A DNA stretch of 64,000 nucleotides from JAIVGV01 sp032229975 (GTDB lineage Bacteria > Acidobacteriota > Blastocatellia > Pyrinomonadales > Pyrinomonadaceae), in contig JAVXVG010000030.1 of assembly GCA_032229975.1 (NCBI GenBank), positions 21,501-85,500 of the forward strand, given 5' to 3'. The notes beneath the pieces were generated by a model that was not told the DNA's origin, made no database searches, and was given only the letters and a program-made list of their open reading frames with translations. The position numbers and the translations under genes are program-made. Below, piece after piece: positions 34,408-45,900 of the stretch (the stretch's first letter is position 1; each line of letters starts with the position of its first letter).

Positions 34408-36093
34408 GTGCGAAAAGTCTTGACCGCCGCAGAGATGCGCGAACTCGACCGCCGGACGACCGAGCGGTACGCGCTCCCCTCGCTCCTGCTCATGGAAGCG
34501 GCGGCGAACGCGGCGGCGCTCACTCTCTCGTCCCGCTTCCCGCAAGGGCTCTTCGGATTGCGCGTGCTGATCCTCTGCGGTCGCGGCAACAACGGCGGCG
34601 ACGGCGCGGCGTTGGCACGCGCTCTCTGGACGAGAGGCGCATCAAAGATCGAAGTCCTGCTCTTCGGGCATCTCGCTGACGCGCACGGTGACGCGCTCAG
34701 CAACTTCCAAGCGATCAAAGAACTCGCTGGCGGAACGAGTGCGAATGACGATTCGCGCCGCCTCACGTTCGACGAATTTGTCGAAGGCGACGCATCGTCG
34801 CTCAAACTTGAATCGTCTGAACTCCCGCATGTCATTGTCGATGCGCTCTTCGGCACGGGGCTCACGCGCCCGCTCGAAGGAGTTTTCAAAGAGGTCGTCG
34901 CCCGCATTGCGTCGCTGCGCGAATCACATGCGACGCGAGATGAACAGACGCCCTTTATCCTCTCACTCGACATCCCCTCCGGTCTCGACGCCGACTCCGC
35001 CGAAACTATCGGCGCGGCCTTAAAGGCTGACATGACCGTAACGTTCACCGCGCCGAAGCCCGCGAACGTGCTGCCGCCCGCCTCGCACTTCAACGGTCGT
35101 CTCATCGTCGCGGAGATCGGCACGCCCTCCGCTCTCATCAATGAGTCGCCCTCGCAACTCTTCCTCGTCGAAGCTGAAGACGCGCACACGTGGTTGCGGC
35201 AGACTCGCTACGCACCGGACTCTTACAAGAACACGCACGGGCACGCGCTCGTCCTCGCAGGGTCGCGCGAGATGTCCGGTGCGGCTGTGCTCTGCGCTGC
35301 TGCTGCGATGCGCTCCGGCGCGGGACTCGTAACGGTCGGTACGCCTCATTCCGCTTTAGCCTCAGTGGCCGCGCGTGTGATGCCTGAAGTGATGACGGCG
35401 GGCCTCCCTGAAACCAGAGACGGCGCAGTCAGCGAAGATGCTTTCGCGCGCGCCTCTCAACTCGCGGAGCGCGCTGATGTGATTGCCATCGGGCCCGGCC
35501 TGACATCCGGTGATGAGTCAACGCGTCGCTTCGTCCGCTCCGTCGTCATTCGACGCAACGTGCCCGTCGTCATCGACGCAGATGGATTGAACTCACTGGC
35601 CCCGTGGCCTTCCGAACTGCGCGGCTCTGACGAACTCCCGCTCGTGCTCACGCCGCACATCGGCGAGATGCGTCGCCTCCTCGGCGTTAACGACGAAGAC
35701 GCGCTAAAGGATCGCGTCCGCGCCGCGCGCGAGTTCGCAACCGCACATCAACTGATCCTCGTGCTCAAAGGCTCGCGCACCGTGACGGCTGCGCCTGATG
35801 GCCGCGTCTTCGTCAACCCGACCGGCAATGCGGGTCTCGGCACGGCGGGCGCGGGCGACACGCTCACGGGCATCATCACAGGCTTCATCGCGCAGGCTCG
35901 CGGCGCGATGAAACAGCGCGCCGATGTACTCTCGGCAGTCCTCTCAGCGATCTACGTCGGCGGGCTCGCGGGCGATCTCGCGGCGCGCGAGCGCGGGATG
36001 CGGACGATGGTGGCCTCGGACATACGCGAGCATTTCGGCGCGGCGGTGCGCGCGCTCGATGCCGAAGGCGAGCAGCCTTCTCGAATGAAGTGA
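34408..36093 (+). CDS. nnr: Bifunctional NAD(P)HX epimerase/dehydratase
   Basis: A 561-residue fusion from the GTG at 34408 (the frame is open further upstream but not protein-like there). The N-terminal epimerase domain opens VLTAAEMRELDRRT and has CGRGNNGGDG; the C-terminal dehydratase has KNTHGHALVLAGS, IGPGLTSG, LTPHIGEMRRL and the nucleotide-binding NPTGNAGLGTAGAGDTLTG. It repairs hydrated NADH and NADPH. Followed at 13 bases by tsaE. Confidence 0.95.
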   Translation: MRKVLTAAEMRELDRRTTERYALPSLLLMEAAANAAALTLSSRFPQGLFGLRVLILCGRGNNGGDGAALARALWTRGASKIEVLLFGHLADAHGDALSNFQAIKELAGGTSANDDSRRLTFDEFVEGDASSLKLESSELPHVIVDALFGTGLTRPLEGVFKEVVARIASLRESHATRDEQTPFILSLDIPSGLDADSAETIGAALKADMTVTFTAPKPANVLPPASHFNGRLIVAEIGTPSALINESPSQLFLVEAEDAHTWLRQTRYAPDSYKNTHGHALVLAGSREMSGAAVLCAAAAMRSGAGLVTVGTPHSALASVAARVMPEVMTAGLPETRDGAVSEDAFARASQLAERADVIAIGPGLTSGDESTRRFVRSVVIRRNVPVVIDADGLNSLAPWPSELRGSDELPLVLTPHIGEMRRLLGVNDEDALKDRVRAAREFATAHQLILVLKGSRTVTAAPDGRVFVNPTGNAGLGTAGAGDTLTGIITGFIAQARGAMKQRADVLSAVLSAIYVGGLAGDLAARERGMRTMVASDIREHFGAAVRALDAEGEQPSRMK

Positions 36094-36106
36094 CGAAGAT
36101 TAACGA

Positions 36107-36589
36107 ATGAACGAGGCGACGAAACTGATCGACGAGAGTGGGGGAGCAACCGATCCTGTCGGCGACCGGACTTCGCTCGCCGAAGCAGAGACCTTTGCGC
36201 TCGGCGAACGCTTCGGCGCGCGACTCGCGGGCGGTGAGATCGTCTTGCTCGATGGCTCGCTCGGTGCGGGCAAGACCGTCTTCGTCAAAGGGCTCGCGCG
36301 CGCGCTCGGCCTTGATCCGTCGCAAGTCACCAGCCCCTCTTTCACGCTCGTTAATCGCCACGACGAAGGGCGACTCACGCTCTATCACCTCGATCTCTAC
36401 CGGCTCGAAGAGGGCCCTTCGTCAGCGCACGCGGTCGATCTCGAAGAGCTGCTCGCGGATGAGCGCGCTGTCATCGTCATCGAATGGGCTGAGCGCATGA
36501 AGAACTACCGGCTGCCGCCGCCCGTCTGGCGCGTCTCGATCCGTGGCGACGGTGAAGAGCCGCGCACGATCACGATCCGCGCAGACTGA
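36107..36589 (+). CDS. tsaE: tRNA threonylcarbamoyladenosine biosynthesis ATPase TsaE
   Basis: A 160-residue ATPase with Walker A GSLGAGKTVFVKGLARAL, TSPSFTLVNRH, and the YHLDLYRL and IEWAERM motifs. TsaE assists TsaD and TsaB in making t6A at tRNA position 37. The nnr-tsaE order is a common bacterial arrangement; tsaD lies at 50524 in this window. Confidence 0.95.
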   Translation: MNEATKLIDESGGATDPVGDRTSLAEAETFALGERFGARLAGGEIVLLDGSLGAGKTVFVKGLARALGLDPSQVTSPSFTLVNRHDEGRLTLYHLDLYRLEEGPSSAHAVDLEELLADERAVIVIEWAERMKNYRLPPPVWRVSIRGDGEEPRTITIRAD

Positions 36590-36715
36590 GAGACGACACA
36601 CGCGCGCTACCTTCACGCGTCGCATCAGTTTGCGGATCGAGTCCCAATCGAGGTTCAGTTGTCGCGCTTGTGCTAAACTCAGTCGCGAAAGTTAGTCAAA
36701 GGAGAATTTCAAGAG

Positions 36716-37156
36716 ATGCCATACCATGAGATCATGATCCGCCCGATGCGCGAGGAACTAACAAGGCTCGGCGTCGAAGAGGCGCGCACGCCCGACGATG
36801 TTGACCGCGCGATCAAAGAGACCGACGGCACTGTGATGGTCGTCGTCAACTCTGTCTGCGGTTGTGCGGCGGGCAAGGCCCGGCCCGGAATCGCGATGGC
36901 CCTGCGCCACGAGACGCGCCCGACACGCGCTATCACCGTCTTCGCCGGAGCCGACATTGAAGCGACCGAGCGTGCGCGCCAACATTTCGCAGGCTATCTA
37001 CCTTCTTCGCCTGCTATCGCGCTGCTCAAAGACGGCAAGGTCGTCTTCATGCTCGAACGCTCCCAGATCGAAGGGCGCGATGCGCCGTCAATCGCACACG
37101 AACTCACGCGTGCCTTCGACCAGCACTGCGCGACGGCCACCGCCGCCAACGCATGA
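36716..37156 (+). CDS. Bacilliredoxin (BrxA/BrxB, YphP/YqiW family)
   Basis: A 146-residue thioredoxin-fold protein with the CGC motif in NSVCGCAAGKARPG. Bacilliredoxins remove bacillithiol from proteins; many non-Firmicutes carry homologues of unknown redox partner. AAAGGAG lies upstream of the start at a wide spacing. The whole protein matches the family length. Confidence 0.9.
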   Translation: MPYHEIMIRPMREELTRLGVEEARTPDDVDRAIKETDGTVMVVVNSVCGCAAGKARPGIAMALRHETRPTRAITVFAGADIEATERARQHFAGYLPSSPAIALLKDGKVVFMLERSQIEGRDAPSIAHELTRAFDQHCATATAANA

Positions 37157-37161
37157 TAGAA

Positions 37162-37240
37162 GCGATGAAGTAGGAGCGAGGAGCGATGAAGTAAGAACAG
37201 ATCATCTTCACTTCATCGTTCCTTGTTCCTGCTTCATCGC
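37162..37240. repeat. Heptamer-word inverted repeat before recG
   Basis: Arms 37162-37192 and 37210-37240 (31 nt each) pair with four differences, all of a kind that keeps G-T pairing. The left arm steps through GATGAAG, TAGGAGC, GAGGAGC, GATGAAG. More words of the family continue to about 37272, next to the recG start. Confidence 0.9.
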
Positions 37241-37282
37241 TTAACTTCATCGTTCCGCATTCATCATTCATCCTTTCTCTCA

Positions 37283-39715
<2,433 letters not shown>

Positions 39716-39760
39716 TGCTCACGCCTTCCTAGCACAACGTCGTGCTAACATCGCGGCATC

Positions 39761-40321
39761 GTGAGAATCATCGCCGGAGAGTACCGTGGGCGCGTGCTAA
39801 AGAGCCCGCCCTCGATGCAGATTCGCCCGACCTCGGATCGCCTGCGCGAGACGCTGTTCAACGTCATCGCGCCGCGCATCGAAGGCGCGCGCTTCTTGGA
39901 TTTGTGCGCCGGATCGGGGGCCGTCGGCATCGAGGCTCTCTCGCGCGGATCGTCGTTCGTCCACTTCGTTGATCGCGCGCGCAAGATGTGCGGGCTCATC
40001 GAAGCCAACCTCGATCTGTGCGGCGTGCCGGAAGAGCAGACGGAAGTGATCTTGAGCGAAGCCACGGAGTATGTGCGGCGCGCTCGCGTGCGGGCCGAAC
40101 TCTCTTGGGAGATCGCCTTCTTCGATCCGCCCTACGCTACCGACTATCTGCCCGTGCTCGAAGCCTTCGGCGCGCACGACTCGTCATTGATCGCGGAGGG
40201 CGGCCTGCTCGTCGCCGAGCATCATCACAAGAACACGCTCAAGGACGAGATCGGCAAGCTCCGTCGTTGGCGCATCCTCAAGCAAGGCGACTCGGCCCTG
40301 AGCTTTTACGAAGCTGCGTAA
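39761..40321 (+). CDS. rsmD: 16S rRNA (guanine966-N2)-methyltransferase RsmD
   Basis: A 186-residue SAM-dependent methyltransferase starting at GTG. RIIAGEYRGRVL, PTSDRLRETLFNVI, FLDLCAGSGAVGIEALSRG (SAM site) and FFDPPYA (catalytic DPPY) are all present. It methylates G966 of 16S rRNA. TAACAT ten bases before the GTG may be the -10 of a nearly leaderless transcript. Confidence 0.95.
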   Translation: MRIIAGEYRGRVLKSPPSMQIRPTSDRLRETLFNVIAPRIEGARFLDLCAGSGAVGIEALSRGSSFVHFVDRARKMCGLIEANLDLCGVPEEQTEVILSEATEYVRRARVRAELSWEIAFFDPPYATDYLPVLEAFGAHDSSLIAEGGLLVAEHHHKNTLKDEIGKLRRWRILKQGDSALSFYEAA

Positions 40322-40351
40322 TACGTCCCGCGCGCAGTGGCCCCTCTGGAG

Positions 40352-40379
40352 TTGCACGAAATAACTTTAGTGATATAAT
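40352..40379 (+). promoter_or_regulatory. Sigma-70 promoter with a long leader
   Basis: TTGCAC at 40352-40357 and TATAAT at 40374-40379, 16-base spacer. The next gene starts at 40631, so the leader would be about 245 bases. The leader is GC-rich with several possible short hairpins; no known riboswitch class was recognised in it. Confidence 0.55.
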
Positions 40380-40630
40380 CCGCGCGCTGTTGCGACCTTC
40401 ACATTAAACTCCCGTTCAATATATTTCCCTCTTTGCGAAGCCGCTTCAGTTCTGCCACATCCGACGCACGGGTACACACCAAGGCGAATGTCGGCGCGAG
40501 CCGATCCGGCCCGACTGACGGTCGATGACCGCCGCTCGATCTGTCGCTTTTCTCGCAGAGACCCCGCGCGTATCCCCTCAACTCACAAACAGGGGCACGG
40601 CTCACAGCCGGCCCTAAGGAGGAATCCCCT

Positions 40631-42349
40631 ATGTTTCGACGCTTCCTTTGGGCGAGCGCCTTCGTCGCGCTCGCTTCCCTCACGCTCTTCGCACAGAGTC
40701 TCAGTTGGACTCAGTGGAGCAAAGACCCCCAACACACCGGACAGATCAACGTCACCGGACAAAGCCTCAACCGCTTGCTCGCGGATGTTGTTTACGATCC
40801 CTTCGTCGCTCAAGAGATGGCCCCCGGTCAGGGCGACGGCGATCTGCTCGTTCACTACCAGACGCCGCTCGTTGATGGCGACGACGTTTTCATGGAGTTC
40901 AAGTCGGGCCAGTTTACGGACGTGACGACGTGGGAGACGCAGACGTGGAATGAGAAGCGACTCCACTGGGAGAACGGGCAGCTCGTGGAGAAGTGGACGT
41001 TCCAGAGCGACTGGAAGCCCGTGCCCTACGGTAGCCCCGCTTGGGAGCCGGTCTATCACTCTATCTTGGTCGGGAATTTCATCTACTCTCCCGGATTCGG
41101 CGGCACAGTTTACAAGCTCGACCGCACGACCGGCGCGGTCGTCGCACGCATCAACCCGTTCGGCAATAGCGTCGATGCGAAAATCTTCGTGGCTGGCCCC
41201 TTGAGCGCCGACAACGCGGGCAACGTCTATTACAACGCCCTCAAGCTGGCGAATAATAATCCGTGGGGCGTTGATGCCAACGGCTCGTGGCTCGTGAAGA
41301 TCGCCTCAGACAATACTGCGAAGAAGGCCACTTATGCGTCGCTCACTCCCGGCGCACCGGCAGCTAACGATCAATGCAAAGTCGGCTTCAGCAACAGCCA
41401 GCTTCCGTGGCCCCCTAGCCCCAACGCCGTCCCAACCACGACGGCCTGCGGCACGCAGCGCCCGGGCGTCAACATCGCTCCGGCCATCGCGCCCGACGGA
41501 ACTATTTACGTCGCCAGCCGCGCGCACCTCGTTACGCGCTACTGCTATCTCGTCGCCGTCAACCCTGATCTGACGCCCAAGTGGACTGCTTCGCTGCGCG
41601 GACGACTCAACGACGGCTGCAACGTCTTGCTTCCGCCCAACGGCACGCCCGGCGGTTGCCGCACGGGCGCGACAACCGGCGTCGATCCGAACACGAACGA
41701 GCCGCCCCCGGGAAGAATCTTCGACGACAGCACAGCTTCGCCGACCGTCGCGCCCGACGGAAGCGTCCTCTTCGGCGTGCTCACCTTCTACAACTACTCG
41801 CAGGGCCACCTCTTCAAGTTCAGCTCGACGGGCGATTTCCAAGGCTCGTATCCCTTCGGCTGGGACGTGACACCCGCGATCTACTCACACGGCGGCACGT
41901 ACTCAATCGTCGTCAAAGACAACCATTACGCCGTCGGGTCTTACTGTAGCGTCGAACAGTATTGCCCGTCGGATCGCACCGCCAACACGCCGAACGATCC
42001 GGAGGCGTATTTCGTCACTCGTCTTAACCACAACATGAACGTCGAGTGGAAATACCAGAACACCAACCCTCTGAGCTGCACGCGACATCCAGACGGATCG
42101 GTCACGTGCGTAAGCGATCACCCGAACGGCTTCGAGTGGTGTGTCAATGCCTTCGGCATTGATCAGAACGGCGTCGTCTATGCCAACAGCGAGGACGGCA
42201 ACGCCTTCGCCATCAACCCCGACGGCACGCTCAAGCAGAGAACCTTCCTTCAACTGGCCATCGGCGCGGCTTACACACCGATGAGCATCGGAGCGGACGG
42301 CAAGACTTACGCTCAGAACGCCGGCCACCTCTTCGTTCTGGGCAACTAG
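40631..42349 (+). CDS. Exported PQQ-like beta-propeller protein
   Basis: A 572-residue protein with a signal peptide (residues 1-21) and repeated blade motifs such as VGNFIYSPGFGGTVYKLDRTTGAVVARI, APDGTIYVASR and DQNGVVYANSEDGNAFAINPDG, the pattern of PQQ-dehydrogenase-like beta-propellers. It lacks the catalytic features of a quinoprotein dehydrogenase, so it is probably a binding or structural protein outside the cytoplasm. AAGGAGG precedes the start. A strong terminator follows. Confidence 0.82.
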   Translation: MFRRFLWASAFVALASLTLFAQSLSWTQWSKDPQHTGQINVTGQSLNRLLADVVYDPFVAQEMAPGQGDGDLLVHYQTPLVDGDDVFMEFKSGQFTDVTTWETQTWNEKRLHWENGQLVEKWTFQSDWKPVPYGSPAWEPVYHSILVGNFIYSPGFGGTVYKLDRTTGAVVARINPFGNSVDAKIFVAGPLSADNAGNVYYNALKLANNNPWGVDANGSWLVKIASDNTAKKATYASLTPGAPAANDQCKVGFSNSQLPWPPSPNAVPTTTACGTQRPGVNIAPAIAPDGTIYVASRAHLVTRYCYLVAVNPDLTPKWTASLRGRLNDGCNVLLPPNGTPGGCRTGATTGVDPNTNEPPPGRIFDDSTASPTVAPDGSVLFGVLTFYNYSQGHLFKFSSTGDFQGSYPFGWDVTPAIYSHGGTYSIVVKDNHYAVGSYCSVEQYCPSDRTANTPNDPEAYFVTRLNHNMNVEWKYQNTNPLSCTRHPDGSVTCVSDHPNGFEWCVNAFGIDQNGVVYANSEDGNAFAINPDGTLKQRTFLQLAIGAAYTPMSIGADGKTYAQNAGHLFVLGN

Positions 42350-42380
42350 CCCGGCGCGTTTCTCTTTAATGTTCAGGTTT

Positions 42381-42420
42381 GGTCGGGGGCACGCGCGTTC
42401 GTTGCCCCCGACCTTTTTTT
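42381..42420 (+). terminator. Rho-independent terminator
   Basis: An 11-bp stem (42381-42391 with 42403-42413, GGTCGGGGGCA) with an 11-nt loop and a T7 run. Located 32 bases after the beta-propeller gene. Confidence 0.93.
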
Positions 42421-42467
42421 AACTGACAACGCGCAGTGTGAACTAACATCTCGCCCGCCGACGCGTT

Positions 42468-42473
42468 TATAAT
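42468..42473 (+). promoter_or_regulatory. -10 element for a leaderless cupin transcript
   Basis: A perfect TATAAT ends six bases before the ATG at 42480, which puts the expected transcription start at the A of the start codon. No ribosome binding site is present. No good -35 was found. Confidence 0.45.
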
Positions 42474-42479
42474 CCGCAG

Positions 42480-42821
42480 ATGGAAACGATCAAGGACGCG
42501 AGCGACTTCTACGAAGTCGAGCGGCGGGCTCGTCATGCAGAACGGAAAGGCTTTCGCATTAACGAACTCCAGATTTCGCCGACGCAAAAAGTCCCATGGC
42601 ATCTTCACAGCAATGTTCAGGACACTTTCTACGTCATCGAAGGAAGCATCAGGCTCTTCCTGCGCGAGCCTGACGAGGAAGTGATGCTCGCTCCGGGCGA
42701 AACTTACTGCGTCCGGCCATCGCGTCCGCATCTGGTGATGAACGGCGGAGATTGCTCTGCCACCTTCCTCGTGCTTCAGGGCATCGGCGAGTACGATTAC
42801 GTCCCGCTCGTTTGCGATTGA
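42480..42821 (+). CDS. Cupin-domain protein
   Basis: A 113-residue single cupin. WHLHSNVQDTFYVIEGSIRLFLREPDEEVMLAPGETY holds the first cupin motif (H-x-H...E) and RPHLVMNGG the second. Metal-binding His and Glu are present. Could be a small dioxygenase, isomerase or sugar-binding cupin; nothing nearby decides. A palindrome follows directly. Confidence 0.85.
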   Translation: METIKDASDFYEVERRARHAERKGFRINELQISPTQKVPWHLHSNVQDTFYVIEGSIRLFLREPDEEVMLAPGETYCVRPSRPHLVMNGGDCSATFLVLQGIGEYDYVPLVCD

Positions 42822-42831
42822 GTCAGTACCA

Positions 42832-42886
42832 CCTGCTGCAAGCGTGCGGGTACTCGCAACACCAGTGCTCGCACGCTTGCAGCAGG
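42832..42886. repeat. REP-like palindrome
   Basis: A perfect 17-bp stem (42832-42848 with 42870-42886, CCTGCTGCAAGCGTGCG) with a 21-nt loop that itself pairs partly (GTACTCGC/GTGCTCGC words). Outer GTCAG (42822) and CTGAC (42897) extend it. Only one copy occurs in the window. No T-run. It lies after the cupin stop codon. Confidence 0.85.
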
Positions 42887-42966
42887 CAGCACTCACCTGA
42901 CTTCCCTCCGCGTCCTCTGTGATAAAATCCCCCGCGTTCCTCATTACACGACGCGGACGAGCATAC

Positions 42967-45900
42967 ATGACGCCTCTTGAAACTTACCTCCGAGCCATGC
43001 GCGAGCGGCGCAACGTCGCCGTTGACGAAACCTCTTACTACGATGCCCTCTCAAACCTCTGCAACGAAACGGGCGCGACGCTCAAACCCAAAGTGCGCTA
43101 CGTCTCCACACCGAAAGGGCTGGGCGCGGGTTTGCCCGACGGCGGACTCTACACCGCGCAACAGTTGCGGCGCGGCGCGGAGACAACGATTGCAACGACC
43201 CCGCCGGAGCGTGGCTGCGTCGAGGTCAAAGGACTCAAAGCGGACGTGTTGAAGATCGCCGCCTCCGAGCAGGTGGAAAAATATCTCAAGCGTTACGGTC
43301 AGGTGCTCGTCACCAACTACAGAGACTTTCTCTTAGTCGCGCGTGACGAGGCGGGCGTGCGTCAGAACCTTGAGCGTTACACGCTCGCCGCAAGTGAACA
43401 GGAATTTTGGACGTTGAATGACGCGGCGGGTAAGCAGCACGCAGAGCGTTTCGGGGAATACTTGAAGCGCGTGATGCTGCACGCCGCGCCGCTCGCCTCG
43501 CCGGAAGACGTGGCGCGTTTTCTCGCCTCTTACGCGCGCGATGCACGGGCGCGCGTCGAGTCGAAGACCGATCTACCCGCGTTGCAAGGCTTGCGAGAGG
43601 CTCTGGAACAGGCTTTGGGTTTGAAGTTCGAGGGCGAACGCGGCGAACACTTCTTCCGCTCGACGCTCGTGCAGACGCTCTTTTACGGCATCTTCTCGGC
43701 ATGGGTCTTGTGGGCGCAGGGACAGGCGAAAGAGAAGCGGCATGATCGCTTCCAGTGGAAGACAGCCGCTTGGTATTTGCGCGTGCCGATGATCAACGCG
43801 CTCTTCCAACAGTTGTTGATGCCTGCCAAGTTGGAGCCGCTCGGATTGGTGGAGGTGTTGGATTGGACAGAGGCGACGCTGAATCGCATCGAGAACCCGA
43901 CCGCGTTCATACAGCAGTTCACCGAAGGGCACGCCGTACAGTATTTCTATGAACCTTTCTTGCAGGAGTTTGATCCAGACCTGCGTAAGCAGTTGGGCGT
44001 CTGGTACACGCCGCAGGAGATCGTGCGCTACATGGTCGAGCGCGTGGACAGAGTTTTACGCGAGGAGTTGGGCGTCGCGGAAGGCTTGGCGGGCGAAGAG
44101 GTTTACGTGCTCGACCCCTGTTGCGGGACGGGCACATATTTAGTCGAGGTGTTGCGGCGAATAGAGAGGACGCTTGAGGAGCAGGGTGCGGGCGCGCTCG
44201 CCGGAGCAAGGTTGCGCGAGGCTGCGACAAGGCGCGTCTTCGGCTTCGAGATACTGCCCGCGCCTTTCGTCGTGGCACACCTGCAACTAGGCTTGCTGTT
44301 GCAGACGATGGGCGCGGCGTTGGAAGAGGGCGCGGAGGATCGCGTCGGCGTGTTTCTGACGAACGCGCTGACAGGGTGGGAGCCGCCGAAGGGCGCGAAG
44401 GCGCGTCTGCTGTTTCCTGAGTTGGAGGAGGAGCGCGACCGCGCCGAAGAGGTCAAACAGAAGCGACCGATCCTCGTCGTCATCGGCAATCCGCCTTACA
44501 ACGCCTTTGCCGGAACGAGTCCCGAAGAGGAGCAAGGGTTAGTCGAGCCGTACAAGGATGGACTTAACAAGAATTGGGGCATCAAGAAGTTTAACCTTGA
44601 CGATCTTTACGTGCGCTTCTTCCGACTCGCGGAGCGACGCATCACAGAACAGACGGGGCGCGGCGTGGTCTGCTACGTCTCAAACTATTCTTACCTGAGC
44701 GATCCGTCTTTCGTCGTGATGCGCGAGCGTTTCCTGAAAGAGTTTGACGCGATGTGGTTCGACTCGCTGAACGGCGACAGCCGCGAGACCGGCAAGCTGA
44801 CGCCCGAAGGCTTTCCCGATCCGAGTATCTTTTCGACGCCGTACAACAAGGAAGGAATTAGAGTCGGGACTGCCATAGGTCTCATGGTTCGCAAGGCAGA
44901 GCGCGACGCACAGCCGACAGTTCGCGCGCGTGAGTTCTGGGGCGTGCGGAAGCGTGAGGATTTACTCGACAGCCTCAAGGCAGAGGACTCTGCTGCTCAA
45001 TACGCGCCTTCGTATCCTGACTCTACAAATCGCTATACGTTCCGTAAGTCGGATGTCAGCGCGCACTATCTCGCATGGGCGAAGCTCACTGACTTGTGCA
45101 GCATCCAGCCGCTTCAAGGCATGGACGAAGATCGAGCCAATGCCCTTATAGACGTTAACCGCGAAGTTCTTTCAAATAGGATGGAACTATATTTCAACAA
45201 GGAGGCTTCATGGGACGACTTCGCGGCTTTACGAACAGGATTAAGCAGACAAAGTGCCGGATTCATCCCAGAGAATGTCAGGGGAAAAGCGCAGAAACTT
45301 GAGTCGTTCCAAAAAGATAATCTGCGCCGTTATCTATTTCGACCAGACGATGCTCGGTGGTGTTATTTCACTTCCGTACCTACTGTGTGGAAACGTTCCC
45401 GCCCAGAGCTTTGGAAACAACTATGGAAGAGCAATTCTTTTTTACTGACGCGAGCAGCAGGAGTGGCTGACCCAGAGGGCATCCCGTTTCTTTTTACGCG
45501 CACTTTATTTGCACGTGATTGTATGCGTGGTCACGCTGTAGCATTTCCGATCCGCTTGCGCGCTGAGACTTCAAAGAATAAAGATGACAAGCAAATTTCG
45601 ATGCTCGATCACGTGGACGCGCCGCAGGACGAGATAACCGCCAATCTCTCGCCCGCCGCACGCGCCTACCTCGCTGCGCTCGGCGTCGAGAATGTTGACG
45701 AAGACAAGGAAACCGCCGCGCTCGTCTGGATGCACGCACTCGCCATCGGCTACTCGCCTGCGTACCTCTCGGAAAACGCCGACGGCATACGCAACGACTT
45801 CCCGCGCGTCCCGCTCCCCGCGTCCGCCGACGCGCTCAAACGTTCCGCCGCTCTCGGTCGGCAGGTCGCGGACTTGCTCGCCTACGACACAGCCGACGCA

